A stretch of DNA of 64,000 nucleotides from Pelecanus crispus (GCF_030463565.1 NC_134661.1:8270542-8334541), one strand, 5' to 3'. Counted from the stretch's first letter, positions 1-13,519 are shown. Numbers and translations: made by a program. Notes: generated from the letters alone by a model not told the origin.

Positions 1-2
1 TG

Positions 3-116
3 GAGGAAGGTGGAGCCACTCTCAGACCCTTGACGGATGAGCACGTTATCAATCCCCTCCTCACGAGCAGCATCAAGAGCAGGAGTCTGCCAAGGGACAA
101 CTCCATCGCTCACTAG
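3..116 (+). CDS. possible C-terminal end of an unidentified gene entering from the left
   Basis: Frame 3 is open from the window edge and reads 37 residues, ending in SLPRDNSIAH and a TAG stop at 114-116. Four AATAAA hexamers follow on the same strand (162-167, 305-310, 453-458, 555-560), as expected of a 3' UTR. A gene in this direction would be tail to tail with REXO2. I do not recognise the protein. The minus strand is also open across the same bases, reading SDGVVPWQTPALDAAREEG and onward behind a weak TTTCTAG acceptor, so the strand is uncertain and both frames may be chance. Confidence 0.22.
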   Translation, partial: EEGGATLRPLTDEHVINPLLTSSIKSRSLPRDNSIAH

Positions 117-3100
117 AAAGTCTCTTTTTTCAGCCCTTTAAAAAAAAAAAAAAAAAACAGAAATAAATCCTTCTCCTGTAGTACCTGTAGTATTGGAAAC
201 AGATTTGAAAACAAGGATGCCTTGAGCGGAGAGGATGGGAGCGCATTGCCAAGTTGGGAAAAGCCCCCTCGGCTTTGAGGGGGAGACTTGCATGGATTTG
301 GCTCAATAAAAGCTGCTCCCCCGCTGGTCAAGCTTGCCGCAAGGGGCGGCAGGGATTTGGGCAGTACCTCTCCGAAGCGTCTTTAAGGAGCAGGAGAGGT
401 TTCTGTGAGCCACCCTCTGAAAACCCAGTCCTCTCAGATATTTACCTGAAGCAATAAAAGTCTCAATAACTGGAAAAACTAGTCTGAGCGTCCTTTGTTG
501 GTGCTTTCAGGGGGACTGATGGGGGAGGCCAGGGGAGTCCCTCCCTGGGCTGTGAATAAAGCCTTGTTCGGGCTTGGTGCGGCGCAGTGGCTTGGGCACT
601 ATTACAGAGTCATAATGCTCTCATTTGAATTTGATCTGCACGATATAAATTTAATAGTTCCACTGGAATGTGCTACCCACATTGTCATAGCGTAAGGATG
701 TTTGGGAAGGCTTCAGAGGTGGTTTAATTAGCAAAGTTAGTTGGGAGGGCACTTTGCATTGTCGTCTTCCTTTTCTTTCTACTAACGCTCTATAATTTAT
801 GTCAGCCGAGAAGCGCGTAAGCTTTGCCGCACATAATAAACAGAGTGGGTGCAAAGCCAGCGGTTAGCTTAGCTTCAAAGGACACGGGGAAGGGAGGTTG
901 CCAGCAGGCAGTTTATTAGCTGTCATTTGCCGTACCGCCCTGCGAAAACAAATAAATAAGCGGGAGCGGATCCGTCCTCCGCAGCGCCGACGGCTCATGG
1001 ATGCGGTGCGGAGCTGGGCGTCACCGCCGAGCGGACGGGGATGTGGGCAGGAGCGTGCCGGGCACAGCGCCGAGGATGCTCGGAGGGGGCTGGCCGTGCC
1101 AAGCGGTGCTGGGTTTCTGTGGGAAGGTCTGGAGTGCTTCCCGGGGCGGCAGCGCCATTAAGGGCTGTATTCCCGTCCTCTTCGCAGCAAAAGCCACTCG
1201 TGCATTCGCATGGGAGTCGCGCGGCAGCTCTGCTCGGGCTTTCCGTCTGTCTGTCTGTCTCATGTCCTGGGAACTCAATACGCCGCTAACCGCCTGGCTG
1301 CGAGCCCGGGGGAGCCAGCAGGAAGATTTCCGCTGACTTCAGTCTGGCTTGGATCAAGTCCAGGGGCAGGAGCGGGATTAAGACATCTGCTCGCTCCCTG
1401 GATGGCCCGGGTGACGGCCATCACCGGGGGCACTCCGAGCCTGGCCCGTCGCTGCCTCTCCTGCTCAGAGCCATCCTGGCTCCTCTGCTCCCGCAAGCGT
1501 CGCGTCCCTTGCAGAAAGCTAAAAGCCGCACAGCGGCCGTGCCACCAGCGGCCTCCGTGTCTGCCTTGCTGCGGACAGGCCGCCTTTGGAACAGGGGTTA
1601 TCCGTGTTCAAGTGCTTCCAACAAAGCAGCCTGCTCCTAACATAAATAACAACAAGGGACGAGGTTTTTCTGCTGCAGCAGTGGGCAAAAAAAAATTCAG
1701 ATTACTTTCCCACTCCTTTTCTTTCTTCCCCTATATCTGAGAGCGAGAAACACAATTGATTGCAGTCCTATCAAATTAGCACCATAGCTCAGGCTTGAAG
1801 TGGTCAATTATGATCAGCAGCGAAATGCTGGAATCTGCTGTGAGCTCGTGGAGCTTTGTTTCCGCCGATGCTTTCCAGCGGGGTCCGCTCCAGATGGTGC
1901 GGGCGAAAGCGGGGACTGCTGAGGAGGTGCCAGCAGCACCGGTCCCAGCGATGCCGAGGGTCCCGGCAGCTGGGCCGGGGGCTCCGCACGCTGCAGCAGA
2001 GCCGCTCGACCCGTTTCCTAACCCAGCTGTGCTCGCCCAGCTCCCTCGGGTTGTTCGTATTTATTTGGTGGCTGCTCATGGGTTGCTTTGTCCTGCTGTG
2101 GGAAGCATGCTGCAAAGATTTGGCTTGGGGACAAAGGTGTTGAGTTGGAAGAGATAAGGGGGTAGGGGAGGAGGGAGAAAGGCAGGGAAGAGGAACCTGG
2201 AGGTAGGAGACAGCCCAGGCGTCGGGACCGCCCGGCAGAGCCTGGTGGAGTTTTCTGCGGCGGGGTCCTGGGTGCTGAGCAGGGGTCCCCGGCGGTGCCC
2301 TGGGCATCCGAGCCGCTCCATCGAGCGAACAGAGAGGCTTTCTGTTCCCGGGCAGGGCTTCAGACGCCCGCAGCAGCCCCAGCCGCGTCTGGCCACCCAT
2401 CAGGCACGCACTGGGTATCCCAAGGGAAGCACCTCGGGAAAACAGGGGAGCGGGGGGACGCGGGGCCGGGCTGGGCTGTTGGGCCAGCTTGAGTGAACGC
2501 GGGACAATTAAATTTTGCACTGAACTTGTGCCAAATCCGACGGGTTCCAGCGGATTTGTTTCTACCGGGGACTTTGGGGAATGAAATACGCCTGGATTGG
2601 AAGAGGAGAGAATGTTCCCACCGAGCTATTCAGGACTTCACCCCCCGTAGCTCTGCTTTCATGCCCACTGCTTCCTCCGCGGGCTGGTTTGCGTGCAAGG
2701 CTCCCTTGGAGCCGCTCCTCCAGCGCACGCCCGGGCTCGTACTCCATTCGCCCCTCGCAAATTGAGAAATCTTTCGGAAGAACGCAAAGCTAAAACCGCT
2801 GGGGTTTTTTCAGTGCAATCTGGCTCCTGTTAGCAAAAGCGGAATTAGAAAAGGTTATATTCTTAAGGAAAATGGTTCTTTTGCATGCATTAACGAAAGT
2901 GACTCACGTTTGACGAGGGGTGTAATTTGATGAGTCCTAGCTGTCAGTCAGACCCAAAGCACGTAACGCACGGCGAACGCACGACCCGCCGCCCTGCGCC
3001 AAGGCCACCCCTTGTTTATGGGAAGCTTCACCCTCGTAGCTTCAATCCCTGAAAAAAATAAAAAACCCTCCAGGTTCTGAAGGGCATTTCTTAAAGATTG

Positions 3101-5870
3101 CAGAGAGGCGTTTAGTTATGTAGAAATAAAATATGAATTTTAATGTGAGGCATTAACATGAGCTCTTTTAGGAATAACTACAGGACTTCATGATGAACAT
3201 ATTAGAGCACTGCTTCAGCACAGGTGCCTGCCAGTCTTCATAAATCAGCTCCAACAAGTTAATTCTTCATAAAGGAGGATGAATTTGAATCTCGGGGATG
3301 GATGAATGGGTACATAATAAAAGAAGCAGCGTATCTCAGAGCACTCGGGTCCTGGCAGGCGGGAAGAGTAGGGCAACATCGGACAACGCAGAAGCAAAGA
3401 AGCGTTTTAGGGGACAGTCTTTAAACCCTAGCAAAAAGCAATAGATCGCAAGGACAGCTCTTGCCTGTTGCTTGTATCGCGATAGTTTTCGGAGGCCCCA
3501 GGGCTGACTCGGCGCCTTTAGAGGCGCCAGGGATGCTCCGCGTCCCACGAGGATGGCCGACCCCGCAGGAGGCGGCGTCTTGCTTGCCGTCCGAAGGCTG
3601 GCGTTGACTCGGAGAATGGGCGTGGGGTGACGCCGCTTTGCGTGCGCTCGTTTGTTAATTTTCGTCGTGGCGCGCTTCTCGGAAAGGAGCGTGCTCGTCT
3701 TCCCCGGCACGCGGGGACGCTTCTCGCGCTAAGCCTGTTTACAAGGCAGCTGAGATGTTTCCCCTTGAATAGAGCTTGCCGCCGAGCCAGGCTGCTTTTT
3801 ATTTGTTGTTGATTTTATTGATGTTATTGACTTTTTCATGGGGCACTTTGGGGATGTTTGCATGATAGCGTGTGCAGACGCTACAAATTGCTTGATGTTG
3901 CACAGTGTTTAACTCGCACTCTGCACCGGCGAGAGAGACACACGCGTTTTTATTAAGAATCTGTTGTAGTCGTTGCTTTTGTTTTTATGATAAAATATAT
4001 AATGCAGTCATCACCGCTGCTATCCCACTGTGGCTACTGGCTACGGCGAAATAACGATGTGTCATATAAGCGCTTCCAAGACAGTAGCAGAGGTACACAG
4101 CGCGCGGACTCGTTGCAAAGAGCCTCCCGTGCCGTGTAACGGCATCCCAACAGATGGGCAATGCGTGGGGGACTTCAGCGCGACACAACCGAGACACCGG
4201 AGCGGGGCTGCTGTTGTGTGGTTATTCCCAAGCCAAATTTCTGCAAGTGAGGCTTGAGTCTTGCAGAAATCGTAATTAAGAGGGATGTAATTACAGAATG
4301 GTAATTACGGGGGGGGTGAAGAAGGCCAGATGCACCTGAGTATTTTGGAGTTTCTGAATAGGCTCGCTAAAGCAAGATCGTGGTCTCTGCAGCCGCTCTC
4401 CTCTCGGCTCGGCCGTGGAGAGGCTAGCAGCGCATCCGCTGACGCCGGACGAGCCGCTCCGGAGCGGCGACATCTGGCCAGCAGAAAGATGGTGGAGTCG
4501 GAGAAGGTTTCACTCGGAGGAGAGAGGGAATAAGACGCAGATCGCTCTGGTTGCAGCCTCTCCCCGAGGCTTTTCTTCGCATCCTTGCTGCCCCTACCCT
4601 CTGCAGCTCTCCCATTCGCTTCTCCGTGCAGCTGGTAGCGTAGCTACCGAGTGTTTTGACCAGAGGTTTTATAGATGGAGCTCTGGAAATGCGATGGGAA
4701 CACAGCAACGCACACAAACACCATTAATATTTCAATACATGGGTGAGGACAGGGAGAACATGCTCCCCACCCCCCCCTAAATAAAACAAGATCGCTTGTT
4801 TTCCATTCCAAGACTCGCCACCTGCCTGAGACAGTAATATTTTAAAGTTGATTGGATCTTAAAATTGTAAGAGGTCCCCGGTGGCCCGACTTTAGCTGGC
4901 ATTATCAGCTCAGCCATTGTCTTAGGAAGCAATCTCCTCTTGAACCACCCTGTGCTCCCTCATCCTTTAACAACGCGCAGCCCGGAAGCGGCTCGGTTCT
5001 CTCAGGCTAGGACTGTATGGTGATGGTGAGGAATGAAGATGAATATCATCGCGCCTGTGACCTTGGCAGCAGCCAGCCTCGTCCTTGGGACTCGAGCACC
5101 TCCCAAGGTTTCTGTTTGCTTTTCTTTATTCACCAGGGACGGGTTGACAGTGCCATCCTTCAGGTTGAAAAACGCTCCGCAGGGAAAGAGCTGGAGGAGT
5201 GCGACGGCGCGGGCGCAGTCCCGAAGCGCAGGTGGGGCAGGCTGGACCGTGCTGCTCAGGGTGTTAAAAGCGCGGGCTACGGGGGGCACGCCGGCACCGC
5301 CGCCGTGCCCTGTTGTTCTTGCAGAGGGAAGTGCCGGCGCCGAGGCGTGTCGCCCGGCGAGGACCACAAGGTCCCGCAGCAGTCAGCAGCATTGCACCCA
5401 CGGTGAACGGGGGGGGCCATCCTGCTGGCGGTCTTTAAACGTGGCATCACGCGTGCCGCTGCTCTTGCCATCACGGGGGATTAAAACCCAGTGACGTTGT
5501 CAGGAGGATGAAGGCGAGGGTCCGGGAGCCGCCGTGGTGCTTTGCCAAGAAAGACATTTTCAGGCAGAGCCACGGCTTTGGGAGAAAGATCTTGGCACGT
5601 CCCCCCGCTGCGATTAAGTGGGGTTTGCACAGTGAAATTGTAAGGGTGGTTTCCAGATTGCAGGGGAAAACAGCTCTGGAAAGGTCTGGGCTCGTCTGAG
5701 TCTCTGTGTTGGAAAATGGCTGGGAAAAGGGAAGAAAACGGGCGAGGTGTGCTGTGAGGATGGGCTCAGGGAGCGCTGGCCTTCCCCGCGGATCCCCGGA
5801 GGAGCGGGAGGTTTCTGACGGCAGGCGGCTCTTGAGCGGAATAGGGAAAGGCAGCGTTGTACCCAGCGGT
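117..5870. other. intergenic, no gene seen
   Basis: No open frame here resembles a protein or has exon-like borders. The stretch has a TCTG run near 1,245-1,260 and an AT-rich block at about 2,800-3,340 with an octamer-like TTTGCATG and an AP-1-like TGACTCAC. It also has a group of three TAATTA sites at 4,273-4,307. These are candidate non-coding regulatory sequences only. Confidence 0.5.
4273..4307. promoter_or_regulatory. cluster of three TAATTA homeodomain-type sites
   Basis: TAATTA occurs at 4,273-4,278, 4,288-4,293 and 4,302-4,307, with starts 15 and 14 bp apart. TAATTA is the core bound by many homeodomain proteins (LHX, HOX, PRRX type). No gene is nearby, so any role would be as a distal element. 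The function is inferred from the motif alone. Confidence 0.3.
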
Positions 5871-5877
5871 TAGAAAC

Positions 5878-6015
5878 GGAAGTCAGACAAATTCAGGCGA
5901 GAAATATGGGACAAATTCTTAGCAGCAGGGTCATAAAACACGAGAACAGTTTACCTAGGGATGGCAGCGCAGCTTCTTGAAGTCTTTAAATCAACACCAA
6001 GATATCCACGCGATC
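5878..6015 (+). repeat. ancient CR1-type LINE fragment
   Basis: The stretch from GAAGTCAGACAAATTCAG through AAATTCTTAGCAGCAGGGT, TTTACCTAGGGATGG and GAAGTCTTTAAATCAA follows the C-terminal reverse-transcriptase-ORF region of old sauropsid CR1 elements. It is heavily diverged and 5' truncated, and no 3' tail remains. It is much older than the 16.6-kb and 63.7-kb copies. Confidence 0.65.
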
Positions 6016-6019
6016 TTCG

Positions 6020-9000
6020 GGCGGAGAGAACACGAGCAAATTTGCTGAAGCCTGGCTTACTTTTTGCTACGTTAACTCTGCTTTTAGTTAGGTTTTTTAA
6101 AAAAGAAAAAAAAAAAATTTAAAAATCCTACCTGTTGATTGGCCTTCGCGGTGAATTTTCCCTTTGGTTTTCATCTGAGCCCTGCGAACCTGGGACTGTG
6201 TGTCTGCAGTTTTTATTACCGGCTTTAAATAATTCTTCCAAAATACTCTCTCGTACAAAATGAGACCACTACTTATGTGTCTGTGGTATCTAGGAGACTG
6301 GCAGAAATTGTGCTCTGCGTGATTATCCAAAGCAGTTGTCATGTTATTCTCATCGCTAATGGTATATAATTATGTATTAAGGCTCTCTCCAGGTAGAGCA
6401 TCTCGGGGCAATTAGAGCACACAGCAGAGGACACGACGAAGACCCCAGGCCAAGTGACTTTGCCCCTCCGGAAAGGGAAATAATTGTCCCAAAACATATT
6501 GTTTGCATTTTTGCTGCCTGAAATTAAAGCGGGTCCATTAGAGAGAGCTGATTTTTCTAGAAGGGCCTCGTCCGAGCTTATCTGAAAGCTCTTCCGCTGG
6601 CTCCAGCTCCGCTGTTGCCGCAGCGAGCGGGTGGAAGAGCCCGCGCCGACGTGGAACGTTTCAGCTGCGTTTGCGTCGCTGTGCTGGGGTCCCACGCGGG
6701 GTCGAGCCCCCCCCGGCCGGCCCTGCTTTGCCGATGGGTAACAGAGCCGCGCGAAGCGTCGGGGGCCATCGTTGCCATCGGGCAGGGCAGGGCAGAGCAG
6801 CGCAGCATCCTTCCTCCGCCGACGCACGCCTCGTGCCTCCGTCAAACGCGCACGGCGCTCCCGGCCAGGTCTGCGAAGCCGCTCGTGACGGGAATACATT
6901 CCCCTTCATCTTTTTTACCGATAACCTTTTGTTCTGAAGGGGGTGATTTGATTAGCCCTGGTTTATCTACTCATATTATCCATGACTAAAAACTTACTGG
7001 GACCTTTTAAAAGCTGCCTCTGATATTTGATCGGGCAGGTTCTCGCGAGCGTGAGGTACAAATAGGATTATACGTGAAGCGCGTCTCTTCGGAGGGCACG
7101 GCTGCACAGCTTGGCTTCTCAGCAGGTACCTTCCGCCTGGGAATGGTATCTGGGTGTTTAAATTCCCGTGGGATGCCGTCGATGCCCCGCTTCTGGGGCA
7201 TGCAGGCGGCTTTGGCGATGGAAGGGCATGCATGGAGAGGTGCTGGGGGTACCTGGCTGGTTAAGGTGCTCCGCAGCGAGCAGAGAGAAGGAACCCAGCA
7301 AGCAACGCCAAACCTTTCCCGTGTCTGCTTCGGGGAGAGCTGCACCTCTGCAAATAGAGGGAATCCCCTTTTATCGGGAAAACGTGCGGTCCTCGTGTTC
7401 CCAGGCCAGTTCCCTGTGGGGAGAGCAGGAAGGCGAAGACGCAGCAGACGCCGCCTCTGTGCTGTACTGGAGGATAGAGCTGAGAAGTCAGCGATGATGC
7501 ATTTATTTTAAAAAGCGTGGGAGATAAATCACCAGGTTCTGGGATGAACGGTCCCTGAAACAAATGGCTCGAGCACGGCCATTTCTCTTGCCAAGCCTTC
7601 CCCAGCCTGTCACCTCCCAGGGGAGCAGTGGGAGTGCCGGGGAGCCCCGGGGTGCCTCCGGTGCCCGGGCAGCCCATCCTCTGCAGAGGCTCGCAGACCG
7701 AAAATATCATCCCAAACATGCCCTGCTGCCTTGGATATGGGCCCGAGGTGCTGGGGGAGAAGGCAGGAGGGAAAGCGCCAAGCATCTGACACCGATCGCA
7801 GGGGAATCGAAAAGGTGGGACGCTTGCCTTCGCCGCCGACACGTGCCGCGAGTCCCGGGCTCGTGCAGACACCTACACGGCACGGGGATGCAGCCAGGGC
7901 TTCTCCCTCCTCCTCCGTTTTGCAAACGAGGGACAAAACAATCTTCATTCCTGCAAGAGATTCTTGTTCCATTTTGAAACAAGGGGATTTTGCCTGGAAA
8001 GGTAATGTGTACCTTTAATTACCTCCCTTTGACCACAGGGGCTGTGCCGCCTTAAAATAACTGCCCACGGGAAACCTGTGGGCTCTGAGCAGCGTTTCCA
8101 TCCTGACTTGGTTGCCATGCTCCCCAAAAAAGAGCTGCTTTTCTTCCCTCTCCCTCCGCTCGCCGCTCTGCAGCTCTCTGTGTTCGGGAGACACCACAAG
8201 ACCAAGCGCAGCAACAGCAGCGATGCCATCGGGGCGCCTGCGGCTCGGGAGAACGGCTTTGCCGGGTGTTTTGGGGTTGTGTTCGTAAGCAGCGGTTCCG
8301 GCATCGAAACTTGTGTGGGGAACAAGGCGGGGGGGTGTTTGCAGATACGGCTCGCAGGTAAAAATCTTACAGCCTGTGCACCTCCCTGGTTAAAAAAAAA
8401 AAAGGCAGCTCCTGCCGCAGAGGGGTTAGCGAGTAGGTGAGAGAAAACAGAAGGACGCACCAGGTTGGAGAGCTCGGGGGACGCCGAGCGGATACGAACT
8501 GCTGGAGTCGGCAGCGGGCGAAGCAGGGGAGCCTTCCGCCAGCTGCTCTCCAGCCCTCAGGGTGCTGGTGGAGGCTTGCTGCGGATATCAACGCAGCCGC
8601 TTCCCCTCCAAAAACAGGGCTTGGCACCCGCCCCGCGCACGAGCCGGTGTCCAGGAGAGCCGGCGCAGCTGCGGCGCGTGGCGGGGCACAGCCAGAACCC
8701 AGGGTGCCCGGAAGGGACTGGCGCGCCAGGAGCACGCAGCCCGCGGGAGCCGACGGCGCTCGCAGCGCGCGCCTCGCCGTGCGCGTCGGAGAGTGCTTAA
8801 TTGGGCCCGCAGCAGTCGCAGCCCGCTGCTTCCCCAGCAAACGACGTCAGCGTGAAGCTGCGACTCGCCGCAAGCCATCCCCCAAGGGAGCTGCTGTCCG
8901 GCTCGCACGGCACGGATTAAACCCGGCGATCAAAGCCTTCATCACCTTCATCACCTTGCTCTCCCCGCTGAGTGGCGCGGAGGCTGGCAGCCGGCTCCCT

Positions 9001-9865
9001 CGCATCCTAGCGCGGGCAGGCTTCGCGTGTGCGACGGCGCCGAGAACCGAAAGCCTTTTTCTCCCTCGTTATCAGAAGGAGTTTTATTCCGACCGAAGGG
9101 AACAACGCCAACAGGCGCCGCGGAGCGCTGGCTGGCCGTGAAAAGTTTCTCTGAACCGACAGAGATTCGCCTCAAAGGGGCCTACGAAGAGGTTCCGCTT
9201 CAGTTTCGGGGAGGAAAGCGCCGCGTAGCCTAATTAATATATGCATACAAATGTATATACGTGCAGAGACTCGCGCACCCCCTAAAACACGCAGATTGCG
9301 AGAGCACTGCAGCGAAAGAGGCAGCGTCCCGGCGATGCCACGGCCCAGGCAGTTCGCAGACCAGACTTCTGCGCTGAAGCCACGTTGGAAAGGAAACGCG
9401 GTTTTATTTTTAACTTGGCAATCTGGAGGGAAAGAGGAAGGAATATCTTGCGGTGGAAGAAGTAGATGAGGACCCTGGAGACGGCGGCTCGGTTCTTGGC
9501 TCCGCTACAAATTCCCCATGCGACCTTAAGCAGGTCACTTCATCTCTCTACGCTTCATTTCCCTTCTGCAAAGTTTGGAGAGCGCGATCCTCCCTCCGGT
9601 CTTGCCTGCCTGGGTCGGGAGCGCTCGTTATTTCCTTTTATTCCAGCGCCGCGCGTGACGTTGGCACGGCGGAGGAGAAGACCGGCGGCTGGGGGAAGCA
9701 GAGGTTGCAGAGCAACTCCTCCGGCTGCGCCTTCAGGCGGGCTGCGCGTTTATTTCGGGCTACACGGAGGAAATATTGTGTTTTGATATCGGTAAAGCCT
9801 TACACCGTATTAAAGCAGATGTAGAACGGCGGTACTTTGTGCAGCCTGATTCACGTAGGCGGTAA
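6020..9865. other. intergenic, no gene seen
   Basis: I found no gene or recognisable repeat. Short homopolymer A runs lie near 6,105 and 8,392. GC-rich open frames between 6.3 and 9.1 kb overlap one another on both strands and lack homology-like motifs, so I treat them as chance. Confidence 0.5.
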
Positions 9866-10395
9866 CCTACACTACCAAGTCTACTCTAAGCCAGTCAAGG
9901 GCAGACCAGACTGAACCATGTCCCCAAGTGCCACCTCTGCCCGTTTCTTGAACACCTCCAGGGATGGGGACTCCCCCACCTCTCTGGGCAGCCTGTTCCA
10001 ATTCTTGACCACCCTTTCCGTAAAGAAATTTTTCCCAATATCCAACCTAAACCTCCCCTGGCGCAGCTTGAGCCCATTTCCTCTCATCCTATCGCTAACT
10101 ACGTGGGAGAAGAGACCAACACCCCCCTCCCTGCCCCCTCCTGTCAGGGAGTTGTAGAGAGCGATGAGGTCTCCCCTCAGCCTCCTCTTCTCCAGGCTGA
10201 ACACCCCCAGCTCCCTCAGCCGCTCCCCACCAGCCCTGTGCTCCAGACCCTGCCCCAGCTCCGCTGCCCTTCTCTGGACACGCTCCAGCACCCCAATGTC
10301 CTTCTTGTGCCGAGGGGCCCAAAACTGGACACAGCATTCCAGGTGCGGCTCACCAGCGCCGAGCACAGGGCACAATCTCCTCCCTGCTCCTGCTG
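9866..10395 (-). repeat. CR1 LINE fragment, 3' part of ORF2
   Basis: The minus strand encodes a clear CR1 ORF2 C-terminus with [56 protein letters not shown] and [19 protein letters not shown]. It is 5' truncated. After GACATGG the copy passes almost directly into the TGGTAGTGTAGGTTA-like terminal tail, so most of the spacer present in the 16.6-kb and 63.7-kb copies is missing. The coding part is little decayed, so this is one of the younger CR1 copies here. Confidence 0.9.
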
Positions 10396-10399
10396 GCAC

Positions 10400-13300
10400 A
10401 CATCTACTGGTCGGTCTGTTCGCTCTGCAAACATTGGCTTGAGAGGAAAAGAGCGTGAGTCTTGGCGGTGTGGAATCCAGCCCAGCACGTGCGACGCTGT
10501 TGGACGTGCGTGGTGGGGTTTTGCCCCGAGATGCGCTGTGGCCGGCCCCGGGAGCGATCGCGTCCCGCGCTGCTTGGAAGGAGCCAGGGCTCGTGTCCTC
10601 AGCCTGGGCACCGCTCTCGCGTCTTTGGGGAGAACATCTGCAGCTGGTAGGCTGCTTTGGATTGAGGAGGAGGACTGGCAGGTTTTTGTTTGTTTGTTTT
10701 TCCAGTGATATTGCTTCCTCAAGCAAATAAAACCGACTTGTGTAATAAAACGCAACCCAAACACTCTGTGAAATGAACAGAATGCCTTGCACTGTGTCCT
10801 TTCAGGCACACGCAGGGTTTGGGGACCACCTTTCAGAAGCATCAATCTCCGTTGCGTTGCAGTTGCATTTTGGGAGGAGTACAAACCATCCTTCAAAAGA
10901 AAAACGGAGAATAAAAGGGCGCCCGAAAGCGCAGCCGCTGCTGGGAGGGGTCCCCGGTCCCACCCCAAGCTGTGCTGGGGGGCAGCGCCGGCGGGGAAGA
11001 CGGCTCCTTCGCCTCAGCCTTGCGTTTCTCCATGTGCATCGTTTAATTCCTCTCCCACAGGACGCCGGCCGGTTAACCATGGTTGCTGTTCGCGGTACCA
11101 CAGGGACCCGGTCAAGAGCATCCTCATCCCCCGAGGATACCCCGGCTCTGCAGGGCCCGCTGGAGCCATCCCGGCGCGTGGTTCTGCGTGGTTTTCCCCG
11201 GAAAGGGGGTTTCCCCGGTGAACGGCGCGAGCTTTGTCTTAGGGCAGCAAAAGGGCTTTCACGGGAATTATTTGTTACTTCTCCTGGCCCTTAAGAGTAA
11301 CCTTCCCCCGGCGCGGAGTGCTGCGGGGATGATGAGGGGCCGCTTGGCTCACCGGCTAATTGTTTTCTTTTCCAAAATATTTTCCCTGTTAGGCTCTATC
11401 ACACCCATTATCGCGTCTGGCTGATCACGCCTGTTTATTCTCTTTTCCCCGCGGGTCTCTCGCTGACTGTCACCTCTCCCTCCCCGCGTCACTTGGCGCT
11501 TGACTGACGGTCGGTGCCCCACACGTAGCGCCGAGCCCGCTGTTCGTGGCTCCTTCGGCGCAACGGATGAAGCGTTGCTCCAGCACCCGGCAATTTGCAG
11601 CCATTTGGTTCTCGCCCGTCACTCGGGAGGCGGCGGGGAGAGGCAGCCCTGCCCGCCGCAAGCGATGGGTCCCTTGTGCCAGAAGGAGCCTCCATCCCCG
11701 TCGCTCCATGCGGGAAGCCTCGGCTGCGCCCCGCGCCGTGCTCTTCCTCACCACGACGACCCGTGTTGTGTCCTTTTCCTCTCCTTTTTTTTCCTCTGCC
11801 CGCGCTATTCTGCTGTCTCGCCCCCGGGATGGGTAGGGGTGGCCTGTCCTCGCCGGGGCCCGGGTGGCTGGAGCGGCACTTGAGTTTCTGGCAAGTTGTG
11901 TTTTATCGAGTACGCACGGGGTAATTCCGCACGTCCTTGTTTTGTTATTTAGAGCACTTAAAGTGTCACGGAGATTTCACTACCCTAAAAGCTTGTCTGT
12001 CAGCGTCAGTGAGTTATTCCAGTAAAAGGGTATCGTCAACAGCAGCGGGAGGGGGAAAAAAAGACCAAAGAAAAAAAAAAAAAAAAGACACATCTGAAGG
12101 TTTTCTATTCCAGGCTGTCTGCAGCCGACCTTGAGCCCGTCCAGCTGCACCCTCTCATCGCCCACGGCCGCTGGGCAGCGGTGCCCGGGGCCGGGCTGCC
12201 CGCAGCATCCCTGCCGCCTCCGAGCAGCCGTCCAGCTCCGCCTCAACGGGCCGGGGGGATTTTGCTCGGGGGTTTGCCATTTGCCGTAATAAGGGCGGTG
12301 TCGTGCCCGTGCGGATGTGCCGCAGCTCGTTCGGACGGTTGCGGCGGAGCCAGTGGCCGTGCTGAGGAGCGGGGGGGAAGGGCACGGTGATTGCTGGGAA
12401 AAGTGGGAATTGGAGCGGGCTGCTCCGAAGCCAAGCAAAAGTGGGAAGTGCAAGGGTCTAGCTCGCTCTTCCTTTGCTTCGGTGTGGCGCGAGCTGGTGG
12501 TTTTCCCGATTTCCATGGTTTGCAGCCAGATGGTGCGGTCTGGACGGGTGAACGGAGCGGGGGGCGCAGGGGAAGGCGGTTGTGTCTGGGTGGGTAAGTG
12601 CTTGCGCTCTGCCGTCGTGGGAAGCTCGGCCGCCTCGTGCCTGGCAAAGCCTCCAGCCCGACGGCGCCGGGAGCTGCAGGGGCTCTTGTTCTGAACAGCG
12701 AACCGGAAAACAAATTCGCCTTGCGCGGCAAGCGGGTTTTAATGTGTTGTTAACCAACTTGACATGGCTTTCCGTCCAAGGAGGTGGATTTACATACGCG
12801 TTCGATGGCTTTCACCCTGGTACATGACCGCCGCGCTGTATTTCATTTACTTTCGAAATCCAGTGGCAGACTGGATCGTAAAAAAATGTTGTATAAACAC
12901 GCATCAAATATTTGTTCCAAGCGCAGAAGCAAATAAAAGAGTTGATGAGATGGATTGGGAGCCCAGGGGCACGCCGAGCAAGGGGAATCGAAGGGAAATC
13001 ACACCAGCGCTATTTGCCACTTGCGGTCAAAATGAAAATATTTTCTCTTTCCATCTGATCAGGGCCTCTGCAGTTCCCCCACGGTCTGAGGGCTTTGTAT
13101 ATCGATCCGTGTCCTCCCCGCTGCCGCGGCAGCTCTGAAAGGCGACGTGAGGCTCTTGGCTGCGTACGCGCGTTGCGAGAGGGGCCGGAGCTGCTTGCAG
13201 CCGCCCCGGGCAGAGGGAGGAGATGGCATCCCCGTGGGGTGCACCCAGGGCGCTCCCCCCCCGCGGCTTCGGGCGGCAAAGCGGCGTGGAAAGAGCCGGA

Positions 13301-13515
13301 GAGGAACCAGGAGGCAGGGAAAGACCTCATCTGACGGCCAGCTGGGGCTTCCCGCTGAACTCGGCTAACGGAGCCTGCGCCGCTGCCCCGCTTCCTTACG
13401 GAGAAAGCCGCGATGGAAAATGCCCGTCCCAGCGTGCGACGGTGCTCGGGTGCGGCTCTGCGGGAGAAGGGCGAGGGTGCCGCTGTCGACGCAGGCAGGG
13501 AGCTGGTGTGGGATG
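10400..13515. other. intergenic, no gene seen
   Basis: This is GC-rich unique sequence with a poly-A run at about 12,056-12,087. None of the overlapping open frames resembles a known protein or has convincing splice borders. Confidence 0.5.
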
Positions 13516-13519
13516 TTAG

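Noticed and set aside
1804-2520. 238-residue minus-strand frame as a gene
   Set aside because: It is Pro/Ser/Arg-rich without domain-like sequence, overlaps open frames on the other strand and has no supporting signals.
9881-10792. 303-residue minus-strand frame as a host gene
   Set aside because: Its C-terminal half is CR1 ORF2. The N-terminal part is unrelated flanking sequence with no family resemblance.
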